From positions 127,633-191,632 of the forward strand of contig NZ_BFAB01000005.1 of the NCBI RefSeq assembly GCF_003402475.1: a stretch of 64,000 bases of DNA. Reading direction: 5' to 3'. The translations under genes and the position numbers were made by a program. Each line of letters opens with the position of its first letter. Positions within the stretch are counted from its first letter, which is position 1. The notes beneath the pieces were generated by a model. That model was not told where the DNA came from. It ran no database searches and was given only the letters and a program-made list of their open reading frames with translations. Positions 17,361 through 29,217 of this stretch are shown here, piece by piece. The stretch comes from Mycobacterium sp. MFM001 (lineage in GTDB: Bacteria; Actinomycetota; Actinomycetes; Mycobacteriales; Mycobacteriaceae).

Positions 17361-18647
17361 TTACGCGGCGTGTCGCCCGGGTCCACGCACGCTCGCGCCG
17401 GAGGTGGCGCGCTTCCCGCGTCGCCAACCCCGCACCGTGGCGATCGCGGTCTTCAGGCCGCGGCGCCGGCCGGTGGCCGGATCGGTGTCACCAAAACCCT
17501 CGAGGCCGACGAACATTCGCTCGCTGCGCGTCTCGGGCGCGTTGTCGGCGGTGTCGCGCAGATACTTGTCGGGCAGCGACAGCTTGGCGATGGTCCGCCA
17601 CGTCTTGGCGTACTGCAACAGGAACGGGCCCGTCGTGTACGGCAAGTCGTATTTGTCGCAGACCTCGCGCACCCGCACCGAGATCTCGGCGAGCCGGTTG
17701 CTCGGCAGATCCGGGTAGAGGTGGTGCTCGATCTGGTGGCACAGGTTGCCGCTCATGAACCGCATCACCGGCCCGGCGTTGAAGTTGGCGCTGCCGAGCA
17801 TCTGCCGCAGATACCACTGGCCCTTGGTCTCGCCGATCATGTCGGTCTTGGTGAATTTCTCTGCGCCGTCAGGGAAATGGCCGCAGAAGATCACCGCATT
17901 GGACCACAGGTTGCGGATCACGTTGGCGGTCAGGTTGGCCGTCAGCGTGGACCGGTACGTCGCGCCCGGCGAAAGCGACGTCAACGCCGGGAAGGCAACG
18001 TAGTCCTTGAACACCTGACGACCGGCCTTGACCATGAACTCGTCTATCCGCTGGCGGGCTTCCTCGTTGTCCATCCGGCGCTTGACGATCTTGCCGATCT
18101 CCACATGCTGCAACCCGACGCCCCATTCGAAGAGCAGGGCGAGCAGGGTGTTGTACACCAGGTTGAAGACGTTGAAGCGTTTCCAGCGCTGATCCCGGGT
18201 CACCCGCAGCAGCCCGTAGCCGACGTCGTCGTCCATCCCGAGAATGTTGGCGTATTTGTGGTGCACGAAGTTGTGGGTGTAGCGCCAGTGCTTGGACGAC
18301 CCGGTCATGTCCCACTCCCACGTGGAGGAGTGGATCTCCGGATCGTTCATCCAGTCCCACTGGCCGTGCATGACGTTGTGGCCGATCTCCATGTTCTCGA
18401 CGATCTTGGCCACCCCGAGCGTGGCGGCACCGGCCCACCAGGCCGACCGCCGCTTGCTGCCCGCCAGCAGCACACGGCCGGCGACCTCCAGCGTGCGCTG
18501 AAACGCAATGGTGCGACGGATGTAGCGGGCGTCGCGCTCGCCGCGCGAGTCTTCGATGTCTTGGCGGATGGCATCCAGCTCGGTGGCCAGATTCTCGATG
18601 TCGGTATCCGTCAGATGGGCGAATACATCGATATCGGCTATTGCCAT
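17361..18647 (-). CDS. desA3: DesA3-type acyl-CoA delta-9 desaturase
   Basis: A 428-residue membrane fatty acid desaturase. The histidine clusters are HNVMH, HNFVHHKY and HQIEHHLY. Family knowledge: M. tuberculosis DesA3 makes oleoyl-CoA from stearoyl-CoA, using electrons from Rv3230c. The C-terminal tail is very basic and ends in AA, like the tail that marks DesA3 for degradation. A GGAAGG Shine-Dalgarno sequence precedes ATG 18647. The upstream gap holds a perfect palindrome shared with the reductase gene. Confidence 0.94.
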   Translation of the reverse strand: MAIADIDVFAHLTDTDIENLATELDAIRQDIEDSRGERDARYIRRTIAFQRTLEVAGRVLLAGSKRRSAWWAGAATLGVAKIVENMEIGHNVMHGQWDWMNDPEIHSSTWEWDMTGSSKHWRYTHNFVHHKYANILGMDDDVGYGLLRVTRDQRWKRFNVFNLVYNTLLALLFEWGVGLQHVEIGKIVKRRMDNEEARQRIDEFMVKAGRQVFKDYVAFPALTSLSPGATYRSTLTANLTANVIRNLWSNAVIFCGHFPDGAEKFTKTDMIGETKGQWYLRQMLGSANFNAGPVMRFMSGNLCHQIEHHLYPDLPSNRLAEISVRVREVCDKYDLPYTTGPFLLQYAKTWRTIAKLSLPDKYLRDTADNAPETRSERMFVGLEGFGDTDPATGRRRGLKTAIATVRGWRRGKRATSGASVRGPGRHAA

Positions 18648-18691
18648 AGTCCTGCCTTCCTGCAGTACTGCAGTTGCTGACCTACGTCATC

Positions 18692-18715
18692 GTAACCTAC
18701 GAATCCGTAGGTTAC
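18692..18715. promoter_or_regulatory. Perfect 10-bp-arm operator palindrome upstream of desA3
   Basis: GTAACCTACG-AATC-CGTAGGTTAC, arms identical over 10 bp, lies 45 bases upstream of the desA3 start. Related half-sites recur before the reductase gene (19870-19892). The size and symmetry fit a TetR-family repressor, as for DesT in Pseudomonas. Confidence 0.75.
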
Positions 18716-18728
18716 CTGTGAGTAGTCG

Positions 18729-19865
18729 TTAAATTTCCAGTACACAATCGCCCGACGCCGCGGAAATACAGGTTTGCACCCGGGTTCCGGGTTCGTGTTC
18801 GGCGCCGGTCCGCAGGTCGCGGACGTGGCCGTCCACCAGCGCCACCACACAGGATTGGCAGATGCCCATTCGGCAGCCGAAAGGCATCTGCACGCCCGCC
18901 CGCTCGCCGGCGTCCATCAGCGAGGTCGCCGCGTCGGCGACGGCGGTTTTCCCGCTTTTCGCGAAGGTGACCGTCCCGCCGGCCCCGGCCGGCGCGGCGC
19001 GTGACACCGCGAACCGTTCGAGGTGCAACCGGTCGCCGATGCCCGCCGCCGACCAGACACGCTCGGCGGCGTTGAGCATCGCTTCGGGTCCGCAGGCCCA
19101 GGTCTGCCGCTCTTTCCAGTCCGGCACCTCGGCGTCGAGGCGGCTCAGGTCGAGCCGGCCCTGGCTACGGGTGGTGCGCACCTGCAGCTGGTAGCCGTCG
19201 TGGTCGCGGGCCAGCTGTTCGAGCTCGCCGGCGAACAGCACGTCGGCCGCCGTCGGCGCCGAATGCAGGTGGACGACGTCGGTGATCTGGTCGCGGCGCA
19301 CCAGCGTGCGCAGCATCGACATCACCGGGGTGATGCCCGATCCGGCTGTCACGAACAGCACGGCCGGCGGCGCAGGATCGGGCATTACGAAGTTGCCCTG
19401 CGGCGTGGCCAGTCGCACGATCGTGCCGGGCGCGACGCCTGCCACCAGGTGGCTGGACAGGAATCCCTCGGGCATCGCCTTGACGGTGATGGTCACGGTG
19501 CGGTCGCCGGTCACCGGGCTAGACGTCAGCGAGTACGACCGCCACCGCCAGCGCCCGTCGACCAGAAGCCCGATCCCGATGTACTGGCCGGGCTGGTAGT
19601 CGAAGGAAAAGCCCCAGCCCGGTTTGATCACCAGCGTCGCCGAGTCCTCGGTTTCGCGGCGGACTTCCAGGATGCGGCCACGCAGTTCGCGGGCCGACCA
19701 CAGCGGGTTGGCCAGGTGCAGATAGTCGTCGGGCAGCAACGGCGTGGTGATCTGGGCTGCCAGCCTGCGCAACGCATGGCGGACAGGATGCCGGTACGTG
19801 CGAAAGACCTGCGCACGTCGGGTGTCGACGACCTCGGCGGACGGCCTGGAAACCTTTTTGCTCAT
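18729..19865 (-). CDS. Ferredoxin reductase-[2Fe-2S] fusion, electron donor to DesA3 (Rv3230c-like)
   Basis: A 378-residue flavin reductase starting at ATG 19865. An FAD-binding domain has [13 protein letters not shown] (about residues 110-122). An NAD(P)H domain has [15 protein letters not shown]-terminal plant-type ferredoxin has the cluster motif CRMGICQSC plus a distal cysteine (QTCIS). It passes electrons from NADPH to DesA3. Longer open frames upstream run through the neighbouring gene and are discarded. Two desA3-type operator half-sites lie directly before the start. Confidence 0.93.
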   Translation of the reverse strand: MSKKVSRPSAEVVDTRRAQVFRTYRHPVRHALRRLAAQITTPLLPDDYLHLANPLWSARELRGRILEVRRETEDSATLVIKPGWGFSFDYQPGQYIGIGLLVDGRWRWRSYSLTSSPVTGDRTVTITVKAMPEGFLSSHLVAGVAPGTIVRLATPQGNFVMPDPAPPAVLFVTAGSGITPVMSMLRTLVRRDQITDVVHLHSAPTAADVLFAGELEQLARDHDGYQLQVRTTRSQGRLDLSRLDAEVPDWKERQTWACGPEAMLNAAERVWSAAGIGDRLHLERFAVSRAAPAGAGGTVTFAKSGKTAVADAATSLMDAGERAGVQMPFGCRMGICQSCVVALVDGHVRDLRTGAEHEPGTRVQTCISAASGDCVLEI

Positions 19866-19869
19866 CGAC

Positions 19870-19892
19870 AACCTACGGTAGCGTAACCTACG
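19870..19892. promoter_or_regulatory. desA3-like operator half-sites before the reductase gene
   Basis: AACCTACG (19870-19877) and GTAACCTACG (19883-19892) share the half-site of the palindrome at 18692-18715. The core CCTACG-GTAG-CGTA keeps the 4-base spacer of that palindrome. They lie 5 bases from the reductase start. Confidence 0.6.
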
Positions 19893-19909
19893 CTCCCGTA
19901 TCCAGTCTT

Positions 19910-20404
19910 TCAGAGCAGATCGAGCAGGAACGGCAGCTCCTGGGTCGCATACCAGGCCAGATCGTGGTCCTGGGCATCGCCGACCGCCAGTTCGGCGTCC
20001 TCGTCGCCGAGGTCGGCCGCATCGATGACCTCGATCGCCCGCCTCACGTCCGGCTCCGCGGCGGCGTTGTCGACGAAGGCGGCCACCACGTCGTCGATGG
20101 CCACCGGCGCGCCCAGGCGAACCACGGCGTCGTCGAGATCCGGACGCAGGGTCACATCGTCGAAGTCGGCCACCAGCACCGCACGCCGCGGCGGCAGTTC
20201 GTCGGTGGCGGTCGACAGCAGCCGCAGGGAGGCCAATGCCGCATCGCGCAGGGCCACCTCGCCGAGTTCGTCGTCGTCGCCCTCGGCGTAGGCTTCGCGC
20301 AGCGACGGCGTCACCGCGAACGCGGTGCCGTTGACCGGCCACAGCGAGCCGTCGGCCACCAGTTGCTGCAGCATGGCCAGCGTCGCCGGGATGTACACGC
20401 GCAT
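19910..20404 (-). CDS. Conserved actinobacterial protein, DUF6912-like (Rv3231c-like)
   Basis: 164 residues, beginning [16 protein letters not shown]. Acidic throughout, with no signal peptide or metal motif. It matches the position and size of Rv3231c in H37Rv (about 169 residues). No function is known to me. It begins one base after the acyltransferase stop, so the two are cotranscribed. The desaturase-reductase gene follows after 44 bp. Confidence 0.8.
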   Translation of the reverse strand: MRVYIPATLAMLQQLVADGSLWPVNGTAFAVTPSLREAYAEGDDDELGEVALRDAALASLRLLSTATDELPPRRAVLVADFDDVTLRPDLDDAVVRLGAPVAIDDVVAAFVDNAAAEPDVRRAIEVIDAADLGDEDAELAVGDAQDHDLAWYATQELPFLLDLL

Positions 20405-21862
20405 CTACTGCGCCGCTTCCAGCAGCTCGTCGAGCGATTCGCTGAGCAACCCCGGCAGCACGTCGACGTCGCTCATCGCGTCCCGGTCGGCGTTGATGCC
20501 GAAATACAGCATGCCGTTGTAGGACGTGACCCCGATTGCCAGCACCTGCTTGTTCAGCAGCGGCGGCACCGCGTAGGTCTCCAGCAGCTTGGCGCCGGCG
20601 ATGTACATCTGCGCCTGGGCACCCGGCGCGTTGGTGATCAACAAGTTGAATGCCCGCCCGCCGAAGCTGGGCAGGCTGGTGGCGACCCGGATGCCCATCG
20701 CGTGCAGCGTCGGCGGCGCGAAACCCGACAACGTCACGATGCTGCGGGCGTCGACCAGGCTGCCCGCGACCGGATCCGATTCGGTGGCGTGCGCGATCTG
20801 GGACAGCCGCACCACGGCGTTGCCCTCGCCCACCGGCAGGTCGACCAGGAACGGCGCCACCTCACTCATGGCCTGACCCCGGCCGGCCGCGTCGAACGAT
20901 TCGTCGACGTACACCGACAGCGGGGCCATCGCCCGCACCGTCGCCGTCGGCGCCACCGCTTCGCCGCGGGACAGCAGCCAGTTGCGTAACGCGCCGGTGA
21001 TCACGGCCAGCACCACGTCGTTGACGTCGCACTCGTAGCGGGCCCGCACCGTGCGGTAGTCCTCCAAGCGTCCGCGCGCGACGGTGAACCGGCGGTTGCG
21101 CGACACCGTGGTGTTCAGCGGACTGCTGGGCGCCCTGCCGCGCGCGAGCGTGCGGGCCACGTCGAACGCCCGCCGCCCGACGTCGACCAGTTGCTCGGAA
21201 TTGGTTGCCAGTTCGGTGATTCCGGACCGCACGGCCTGCAGCTGGACGCCCGGCCGGATGGCCCACTCGCCGATGGCGCCCAGCAGCAGCCGGGCAGTGC
21301 CGGGTTCGCGGGCCGGCACCCAGATGTCCTCGGGGAACGGCGGCGGACGTCGCGTCCGGTCGGCGACGACGTGGCCGATCTCCAACGCGCCCAGCCCGTT
21401 GATCAGCGCCTGATGCGACTTGGTGTACAGCGCGATCCGGTTTTTGGTCAGCCCTTCGACGAGGTACATCTCCCACAGCGGCCGCGACTTGTCCAAAGGA
21501 CGGGCGGCCAGCCGGGCGATCAGTTCATGCAGCTGCTCGTCGCTGCCCGGCGACGGCAGCGCCGAGCGCCGCACGTGGTAGGTGATGTCGAAGTCACGGT
21601 CGTCGATCCACACCGGCCGGGCCAGTCCCATGGTCACTTCGCGGACCTTCTGCCGGTAGCGCGGCACCTGCGGCAGCCGCTGCTCGATGGTGGCCAGCAG
21701 TGTCTCGTAGCTCAGCCCGGCGCGCGGACGGCGCAGGATCGCCAGCGATCCGACGTACATCGGGGTGGCGGTGTTCTCCAGCCGATAGAAGGAGGCGTCC
21801 GAAGGGGACAGTCGCCTCACGTCCGGTCTCCCTCTTGCCAATTCGCCGATACCGTCGCTCAC
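20405..21862 (-). CDS. WS/DGAT-type wax ester synthase/diacylglycerol acyltransferase (Tgs3-like)
   Basis: A 485-residue member of the WS/DGAT family, which esterifies acyl-CoA to diacylglycerol or fatty alcohols for storage lipid. The family motif HHxxxDG appears here as H150-QALING-156: the first histidine is kept, the second is Gln and the aspartate is Asn. The [11 protein letters not shown] and ITNAPG elements are conserved. The altered motif makes activity uncertain. It is coupled to the DUF6912 gene and the desA3 region. Confidence 0.86.
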   Translation of the reverse strand: MSDGIGELARGRPDVRRLSPSDASFYRLENTATPMYVGSLAILRRPRAGLSYETLLATIEQRLPQVPRYRQKVREVTMGLARPVWIDDRDFDITYHVRRSALPSPGSDEQLHELIARLAARPLDKSRPLWEMYLVEGLTKNRIALYTKSHQALINGLGALEIGHVVADRTRRPPPFPEDIWVPAREPGTARLLLGAIGEWAIRPGVQLQAVRSGITELATNSEQLVDVGRRAFDVARTLARGRAPSSPLNTTVSRNRRFTVARGRLEDYRTVRARYECDVNDVVLAVITGALRNWLLSRGEAVAPTATVRAMAPLSVYVDESFDAAGRGQAMSEVAPFLVDLPVGEGNAVVRLSQIAHATESDPVAGSLVDARSIVTLSGFAPPTLHAMGIRVATSLPSFGGRAFNLLITNAPGAQAQMYIAGAKLLETYAVPPLLNKQVLAIGVTSYNGMLYFGINADRDAMSDVDVLPGLLSESLDELLEAAQ

Positions 21863-21989
21863 GGTAACCGCCGCGCGGGTGCCTGTGCAGGGCGGGTACG
21901 CCGACGCGGCGGATGTGCAACGATGAAGCGTCTGCCACTCTCCAGCAGGCTCGTCCGTTCTTGCCCGCCCGACATCCCTGGAGAGTGCT

Positions 21990-22463
21990 GTGCACAGTGT
22001 CCGGCCCGTCGTCGACTACGAACCGCCACCACGAGACGTCCGGCAATGCCGGCCGCCGTCGGTCACCGCGTGGCGACGCCCGAATACCCGTCCGCCGCAA
22101 GTGTTTCCGGCACGCCCGCAGGCGACGAGCGTGCCCCCGCAGATGCGGCAGGCGGCGATCTTCGCCGACGCGGCACTGCGGCGCGTCTTGGAAGTGATGG
22201 ATCGCCGCCGCCCGGCGGCGCAGTTGCAGGGCCTGCTGGACAACGGCCTCGTCGACTCGGTGCTGGCCGCCACCCGGATCGCGGCCAGTCGGTCCGGTGA
22301 GGGCGCGGCGGTCCTGCGACGACTGCGGGTGCAAGCGGCGGGCCCGTCAGCCGCCGAGGTGTTCGGAACCTACAGCCGCGGTCACCGGGTGCACGCCGTC
22401 GCCTGCCGGGTGGAGCGGCAGCCCGACACGCGATGGCAGGTGGTGGCGCTGCACATCGGCTAA
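21990..22463 (+). CDS. Rv3235-family protein
   Basis: 157 residues from a GTG start, with GGAGAG about 5 bases upstream. The first 60 residues are Pro/Arg-rich and probably disordered. The C-terminal half, ending in a WQVVALHIG strand, matches the actinobacterial Rv3235 family fold. Function is unknown. It sits divergent from the acyltransferase and converges on the antiporter gene, 5 bp away. Confidence 0.75.
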   Translation: MHSVRPVVDYEPPPRDVRQCRPPSVTAWRRPNTRPPQVFPARPQATSVPPQMRQAAIFADAALRRVLEVMDRRRPAAQLQGLLDNGLVDSVLAATRIAASRSGEGAAVLRRLRVQAAGPSAAEVFGTYSRGHRVHAVACRVERQPDTRWQVVALHIG

Positions 22464-22468
22464 ATGCG

Positions 22469-23626
22469 CTATGCCGCAGTGCGTGCCGCCGCCGGCACCG
22501 GTCCGCCGGTGAACCGCGTCACCAGCGGGCCGACGATCGCCATCACGAAGACGTACGACGTGGCCAGCGCCGCCATGCCCGGAATCGACGAGCCGACCAG
22601 GCCGATGATGATCAGCGAGAACTCGCCGCGGGCGATCAGCGCGGTGCCGGCGCGCAGCTGACCTCGTCGCGCCACGCCGTCGCGCCGGGCGGCGAACACG
22701 CCGGTGGCCACCTTGGTCGCGGAGGTGACGGCGGCCAGCGCCAGCGCCACCGGCAGCATCGGCAGCAGGTGCTCCGGGTCAACCGTGAGGCCCACCCCGA
22801 GGAAGAAGATCGCGGCGAACAGGTCACGCAGCGGCCCCAGCACGCGACGCGCCCGCGAGGCCGTTTCACCGGTCAGCGTGAGGCCGACCAGGAACGCGCC
22901 GACAGCCGCCGACGCGTGCACGGATTCGGCCACCGCCGCCACCATCAGCGTGATGCCGAGCACCCGCAGCAGCAGCTGTTCGGAATCCGGGTGGGTGACC
23001 AGTCGGCCGACGTGATGGCCCCACCGGTAGGAGGCGGTGAAAGCCACCGTCAGCGCGGCGATCGCCGCCGCCATGCCACCCAGGGCGTGCAGCCAGGAGC
23101 CGCCCGACGCCAGCACCGCGAACAGCGGCAGGTAGCCCGCCATCGCGAAGTCCTCGAGCACCAGCACCGACAGCACCGCCGGGGTTTCCCGGTTACCGAC
23201 CCGGTGCAGGTCCTCCAGCAGCCGCGCGATCACACCCGACGACGACACCGAGGTGACGCCGGCCAGCGCCAGGATGCCGACTCCGCTGAACCCGAGCAGC
23301 CAGCCCGCCACCGCGCCGGGCGCGGCATTGAGCACGACGTCGACGGCGGCCGACGGCAAATGCCGGCGTAGGCTGCTGGCGAACTCGACCGCCGAAAACT
23401 CCAGCCCCAAGGTCAGCATCAGCAGCACGACACCGATCGGGGCGCCGGTCGTGATGAAGTCACTGGCGGCGGCCATCTGCGCGATACCGCCGTTGCCGAG
23501 GAAGAGACCGGTCACCAAATACACCGGGATCGGCGACAGCGCGAACCGGCGGGAGACCGCGCCCAGGACGGCAAGCAGGGTCAGGATGGCGCCGAGTTCC
23601 AACATTGGCGCCACCGAAACCTGCAT
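22469..23626 (-). CDS. Kef-type K+/H+ antiporter membrane subunit (Rv3236c-like)
   Basis: A 385-residue CPA2-family transporter with about a dozen hydrophobic helices and no C-terminal RCK domain. It starts MQVSVAPMLELGAILTLLAV. Conserved segments include FLGVGLTVDPEHLL and the charged RGEFSLIIIGL helix. The regulatory domain is supplied separately by the gene 3 bp upstream, as in KhtU/KhtT systems. It probably exchanges K+ for H+. Confidence 0.9.
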   Translation of the reverse strand: MQVSVAPMLELGAILTLLAVLGAVSRRFALSPIPVYLVTGLFLGNGGIAQMAAASDFITTGAPIGVVLLMLTLGLEFSAVEFASSLRRHLPSAAVDVVLNAAPGAVAGWLLGFSGVGILALAGVTSVSSSGVIARLLEDLHRVGNRETPAVLSVLVLEDFAMAGYLPLFAVLASGGSWLHALGGMAAAIAALTVAFTASYRWGHHVGRLVTHPDSEQLLLRVLGITLMVAAVAESVHASAAVGAFLVGLTLTGETASRARRVLGPLRDLFAAIFFLGVGLTVDPEHLLPMLPVALALAAVTSATKVATGVFAARRDGVARRGQLRAGTALIARGEFSLIIIGLVGSSIPGMAALATSYVFVMAIVGPLVTRFTGGPVPAAARTAA

Positions 23627-23629
23627 GGC

Positions 23630-24112
23630 TCAGCCCTTGTCGACGATTTGCTCGACCGCGGCGATGCCGTCCTCGGTGCCGATAACCACCAACACGTCAC
23701 GCGCCCGCAGGATCTCGGCCGGCCCCGGTGAGGCGAGCACCTCCTCGTTGCGGACGATCGCGACGATCGACGCCCCGGTGCGGGTGCGCGCCTGGGTGTC
23801 ACCGAGCGGACGGTTCACGAACGGGCTGCCGGGCGCGATATCCACCTGACCGGCCTCGAGCCCGGGCACTTCGCGGGTGAGTTCGGTGAACCGCTCGGCG
23901 ATCCGCGGTGCGCCCAGGATTTGAGCGACGGCGTCGGCCTCGTCGTCGGTGAGTGTGAAGACGGGCTGCGCCTGGTCGGGGTCGTCGCGGGCGTACAGGA
24001 CGATCTCGAAGTCGCCGCTGCGCCGCGCGACGATGCCGATCCGGTCGCCGTCGTGGTTGGTGAACTCGTAGCGCAGGCCGATGCCGGGCAGCAGCACCTC
24101 TTTGACGTCCAC
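23630..24112 (-). CDS. TrkA-C domain regulatory subunit of the antiporter (Rv3237c-like)
   Basis: 160 residues. An N-terminal domain (about 1-75) is followed by a TrkA_C/RCK_C ligand-binding fold (about 80-160) with GASIVAIVRNEEVLASPGP and ARDVLVVIGTEDGIAAVEQI. It likely gates the adjacent Kef-type channel in response to a nucleotide or pH, as KhtT does. It lies 3 bp before the antiporter start and 2 bp after the secA1 stop, within one transcription unit. Confidence 0.87.
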   Translation of the reverse strand: MDVKEVLLPGIGLRYEFTNHDGDRIGIVARRSGDFEIVLYARDDPDQAQPVFTLTDDEADAVAQILGAPRIAERFTELTREVPGLEAGQVDIAPGSPFVNRPLGDTQARTRTGASIVAIVRNEEVLASPGPAEILRARDVLVVIGTEDGIAAVEQIVDKG

Positions 24113-24114
24113 GG

Positions 24115-26946
<2,832 letters not shown>

Positions 26947-27019
26947 AGCTTTGTCCCTTATGGGTAGGAGTCTTGGGCGCTCCCCATCCTAGGTGACGTC
27001 GCTCTTTGGACGCCGGACG

Positions 27020-27682
27020 TCAGGCCAGCCGGATCAGCCCGTAGTCGTAGGCGTGCCGGCGGTAGACCACGCTGGCCTTGTCGGTCTCCTTGTCGTGGAA
27101 GAGAAAGAAGTCGTGGCCGACGAGCTCCATCTGCGAGAGCGCGTCGTCGACGGTCATCGGGGTCGCCGGATGCTCCTTGACCCGCACGATGCGGCCCGGC
27201 TCGTGGTAGCCGTCGGCTTCGGACGCCGGCTCGGCGTTTGTGGCCGGCGCCGTCGGCGGGACGGCCGCCGTGGCCGCGGCCACCGAGACGGGGGTCTTGT
27301 CGCCGTAGTGCACCTTGCGGCGGTCCTTGACGCGACGCAGCCTGTTCTCCAGCTTGTCGACTGCGGCCTCGAATGCGGCATAGAAGCTGTTGGCCCGGGC
27401 CTCGGCTCGGCTTATCGGCCCGCGGCCACGGGCCGTGATTTCGACGCGTTGACACGATTTGCGCTGACGCCGGTTGGGAGCGTGTTTGAGCTCGACATCG
27501 AACAAATAGATGGAGCGATCGAACCGCTCTAAGCGAGCTAATTTCTGCGAGACGTAGACGCGGTAGTGGTCGGGGATCTCCACGTTGCGGCCTTTGACGA
27601 CGACCTCCGCGTGGGGCGTCGGTTCGGTCTGCTCGTCGGCGTCAGCCAGAACTTGGCCGGAATCCACGGTTTGCCTTGACAT
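27020..27682 (-). CDS. hpf: Long-form ribosome hibernation promoting factor
   Basis: 220 residues from ATG 27682. The S30AE domain is at about residues 25-130 (VVVKGRNVEIPDHYRVYV onward). After an Ala/Pro linker comes the long-HPF dimerisation domain at about 155-218 (RIVRVKEHPATPMTVDDAL to YDYGLIRLA). It corresponds to Rv3241c (RafS). It binds 30S subunits in stationary phase or stress. The 259 bp upstream carries no gene and must contain its promoter. Confidence 0.93.
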   Translation of the reverse strand: MSRQTVDSGQVLADADEQTEPTPHAEVVVKGRNVEIPDHYRVYVSQKLARLERFDRSIYLFDVELKHAPNRRQRKSCQRVEITARGRGPISRAEARANSFYAAFEAAVDKLENRLRRVKDRRKVHYGDKTPVSVAAATAAVPPTAPATNAEPASEADGYHEPGRIVRVKEHPATPMTVDDALSQMELVGHDFFLFHDKETDKASVVYRRHAYDYGLIRLA

Positions 27683-27941
27683 ACTTGCCAACTCGTTTCT
27701 CTCGCGTCGCACGCAGCGTGCGTGCCCGGGTGCCAGATACACGCGCCGACGGGGTTCGCTTACTGCCGTGGCCGCCCGCCGGTGCAAGGTGTCGAGAACT
27801 CACCTCCTACCGTCGTGGTGTCGTGGCGCCTGATCTGGTATGCGGCGCCGCCGTGAGGCGTTCACGGGTGCTTGATGCCGACCGTAGCCGCGGCCAGGTG
27901 GATTTGCCAGTGCTTTCGCGTTTCGAGTTCTTCACGATCTG
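27683..27941. other. Non-coding gap upstream of hpf
   Basis: 259 bp between the hpf start and the comF stop. No convincing small ORF, hairpin or RNA gene is seen. It should carry the hpf promoter, but no clear -10/-35 pair stands out. Confidence 0.5.
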
Positions 27942-28571
27942 TTACGCGGCTGCTACGGCCAGCACGGCGGCCACGCGGATGCCTGCCGCGTGCAGGATGC
28001 GGACCGACTCGCATGCGGTGGCCCCGGTGGTGACGATGTCGTCGACGAGCAGTACTTCACCTTGGACCGGCCTCTGCAGCAAGACTCGGCCGGTGATGTT
28101 GCGCTCCCGCTCGGCGGTGCCCAGACCGGCGGAGTCGCGGGCGAGCGGCTTCATCCGGAGCGCCTGGACGACGGCGATGTCGGGGTGATTCTTGACCGCT
28201 GCGGTGGCCATTCGGGTGACGGGGTCGCCGCCGCGTTTTCGGGCGGCCGCGCGACGGGTGGGCGCCGGGACGATGGTCAGCGGCACGTCGAGCAGGCCCC
28301 AGGTGATGAGGCGATGGATGCCGAGGGCCAGCGCGTGGGAGAGCGGCTTGATCAGGTCGGTGCGACCGCGGTCCTTCATTGCGACGATCGCTTTTCTTCG
28401 CGCGCCGGCGTAGCGGCCGAGTGCGAACACCGGCACTTGTGGGTCGACGCGCGGGGTTACGACATGGGGCTGCTCTGGGGTTGGGGTCAGTTCGTCAGCG
28501 CAGGTGTTACACCAGCGGGTCTTCGGCGCGCCGCAGCCGCCGCATTCCAGGGGCAGGACGAGATCGAGCAT
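27942..28571 (-). CDS. ComF-family phosphoribosyltransferase-like protein
   Basis: 209 residues. An N-terminal zinc ribbon has C10, C13, C21 and C24. The PRPP-binding loop VLLVDDIVTTGATA lies near residues 175-188. It corresponds to Rv3242c. ComF proteins help handle single-stranded DNA during natural uptake or recombination elsewhere. Whether it does so in mycobacteria is unknown. Confidence 0.88.
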   Translation of the reverse strand: MLDLVLPLECGGCGAPKTRWCNTCADELTPTPEQPHVVTPRVDPQVPVFALGRYAGARRKAIVAMKDRGRTDLIKPLSHALALGIHRLITWGLLDVPLTIVPAPTRRAAARKRGGDPVTRMATAAVKNHPDIAVVQALRMKPLARDSAGLGTAERERNITGRVLLQRPVQGEVLLVDDIVTTGATACESVRILHAAGIRVAAVLAVAAA

Positions 28572-28607
28572 GCACGCAGTGTGGCGGTGCGGGGTGACAA
28601 GGGGCGT

Positions 28608-29120
28608 CTACACGAGGTGGACAATGCGGAAATTGAAGTCCCCGATGTGTTGGCTTCCGGCCGCGGGCGGGCTCAACTGGCTCGAGGTATGGCCCGAACT
28701 GCTAGATGCTGCGCTGGCCAGCCGGCCGAGGATGCCGAGCAAACCCAACACAAGCAAGACGGTGCCGATCGCAATCAGGGCCGTGCCCGGCGAAGCTCCC
28801 GAAGGACGTGGCGGCGGATAGCCCGGATATGGCGGTGGAGGGTAAGGCTTTTGGGGCTGTTGCGGCTGGAATGGGTAGCCACCGCCCGGCGGTGGTGGCT
28901 GCTGCGGCCACGGGCCGGGCTGATACGGGCTACCTCCCGGCATTCCTGGAGGGGGCGGGGGGTAGCCCGGCGTATACGCGCCTGGCTGCATCCGACTGCG
29001 CGAGCGCTGCTGCAGGCCGATGATCAGCATCACCAAACCTGCCAGAGGAATACCGAACAGCCCGATCAAGTACCCCACCTGAACCGTGACGTTTCGCTCG
29101 GCGAGGAGGGTGGTGATCAT
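28608..29120 (-). CDS. Proline-rich two-helix membrane protein
   Basis: 170 residues. The first hydrophobic helix is at about 16-36 (GYLIGLFGIPLAGLVMLIIG). It is followed by a Pro/Gly/Tyr-rich segment (about 48-108, repeated YPPPP-type motifs), a second helix at 113-135 (ALIAIGTVLLVLGLLGIL), and a short Ser-rich tail. No family is recognised. The Pro-rich part may be a flexible cytoplasmic or exposed linker. Start ATG 29120. It stands between comF and the accessory toxin island. Confidence 0.62.
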   Translation of the reverse strand: MITTLLAERNVTVQVGYLIGLFGIPLAGLVMLIIGLQQRSRSRMQPGAYTPGYPPPPPGMPGGSPYQPGPWPQQPPPPGGGYPFQPQQPQKPYPPPPYPGYPPPRPSGASPGTALIAIGTVLLVLGLLGILGRLASAASSSSGHTSSQLSPPAAGSQHIGDFNFRIVHLV

Positions 29121-29217
29121 TCGAGGATTCTAAGCGTGGCAGTCGGAGGCCGTCGGTTTACTTTGGTTTCCAAGCCACTCTTGGTCCACTGACAGGAACC
29201 TATTGTCGGGCGAGCGA

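Noticed and set aside
16884..18680. 598-codon plus-strand frame
   Set aside because: Runs antisense through the toxin-antitoxin pair and desA3; composition is shadow-like.
27683..27941. Possible small RNA in the hpf upstream gap
   Set aside because: No strong hairpin or promoter-terminator pair found.
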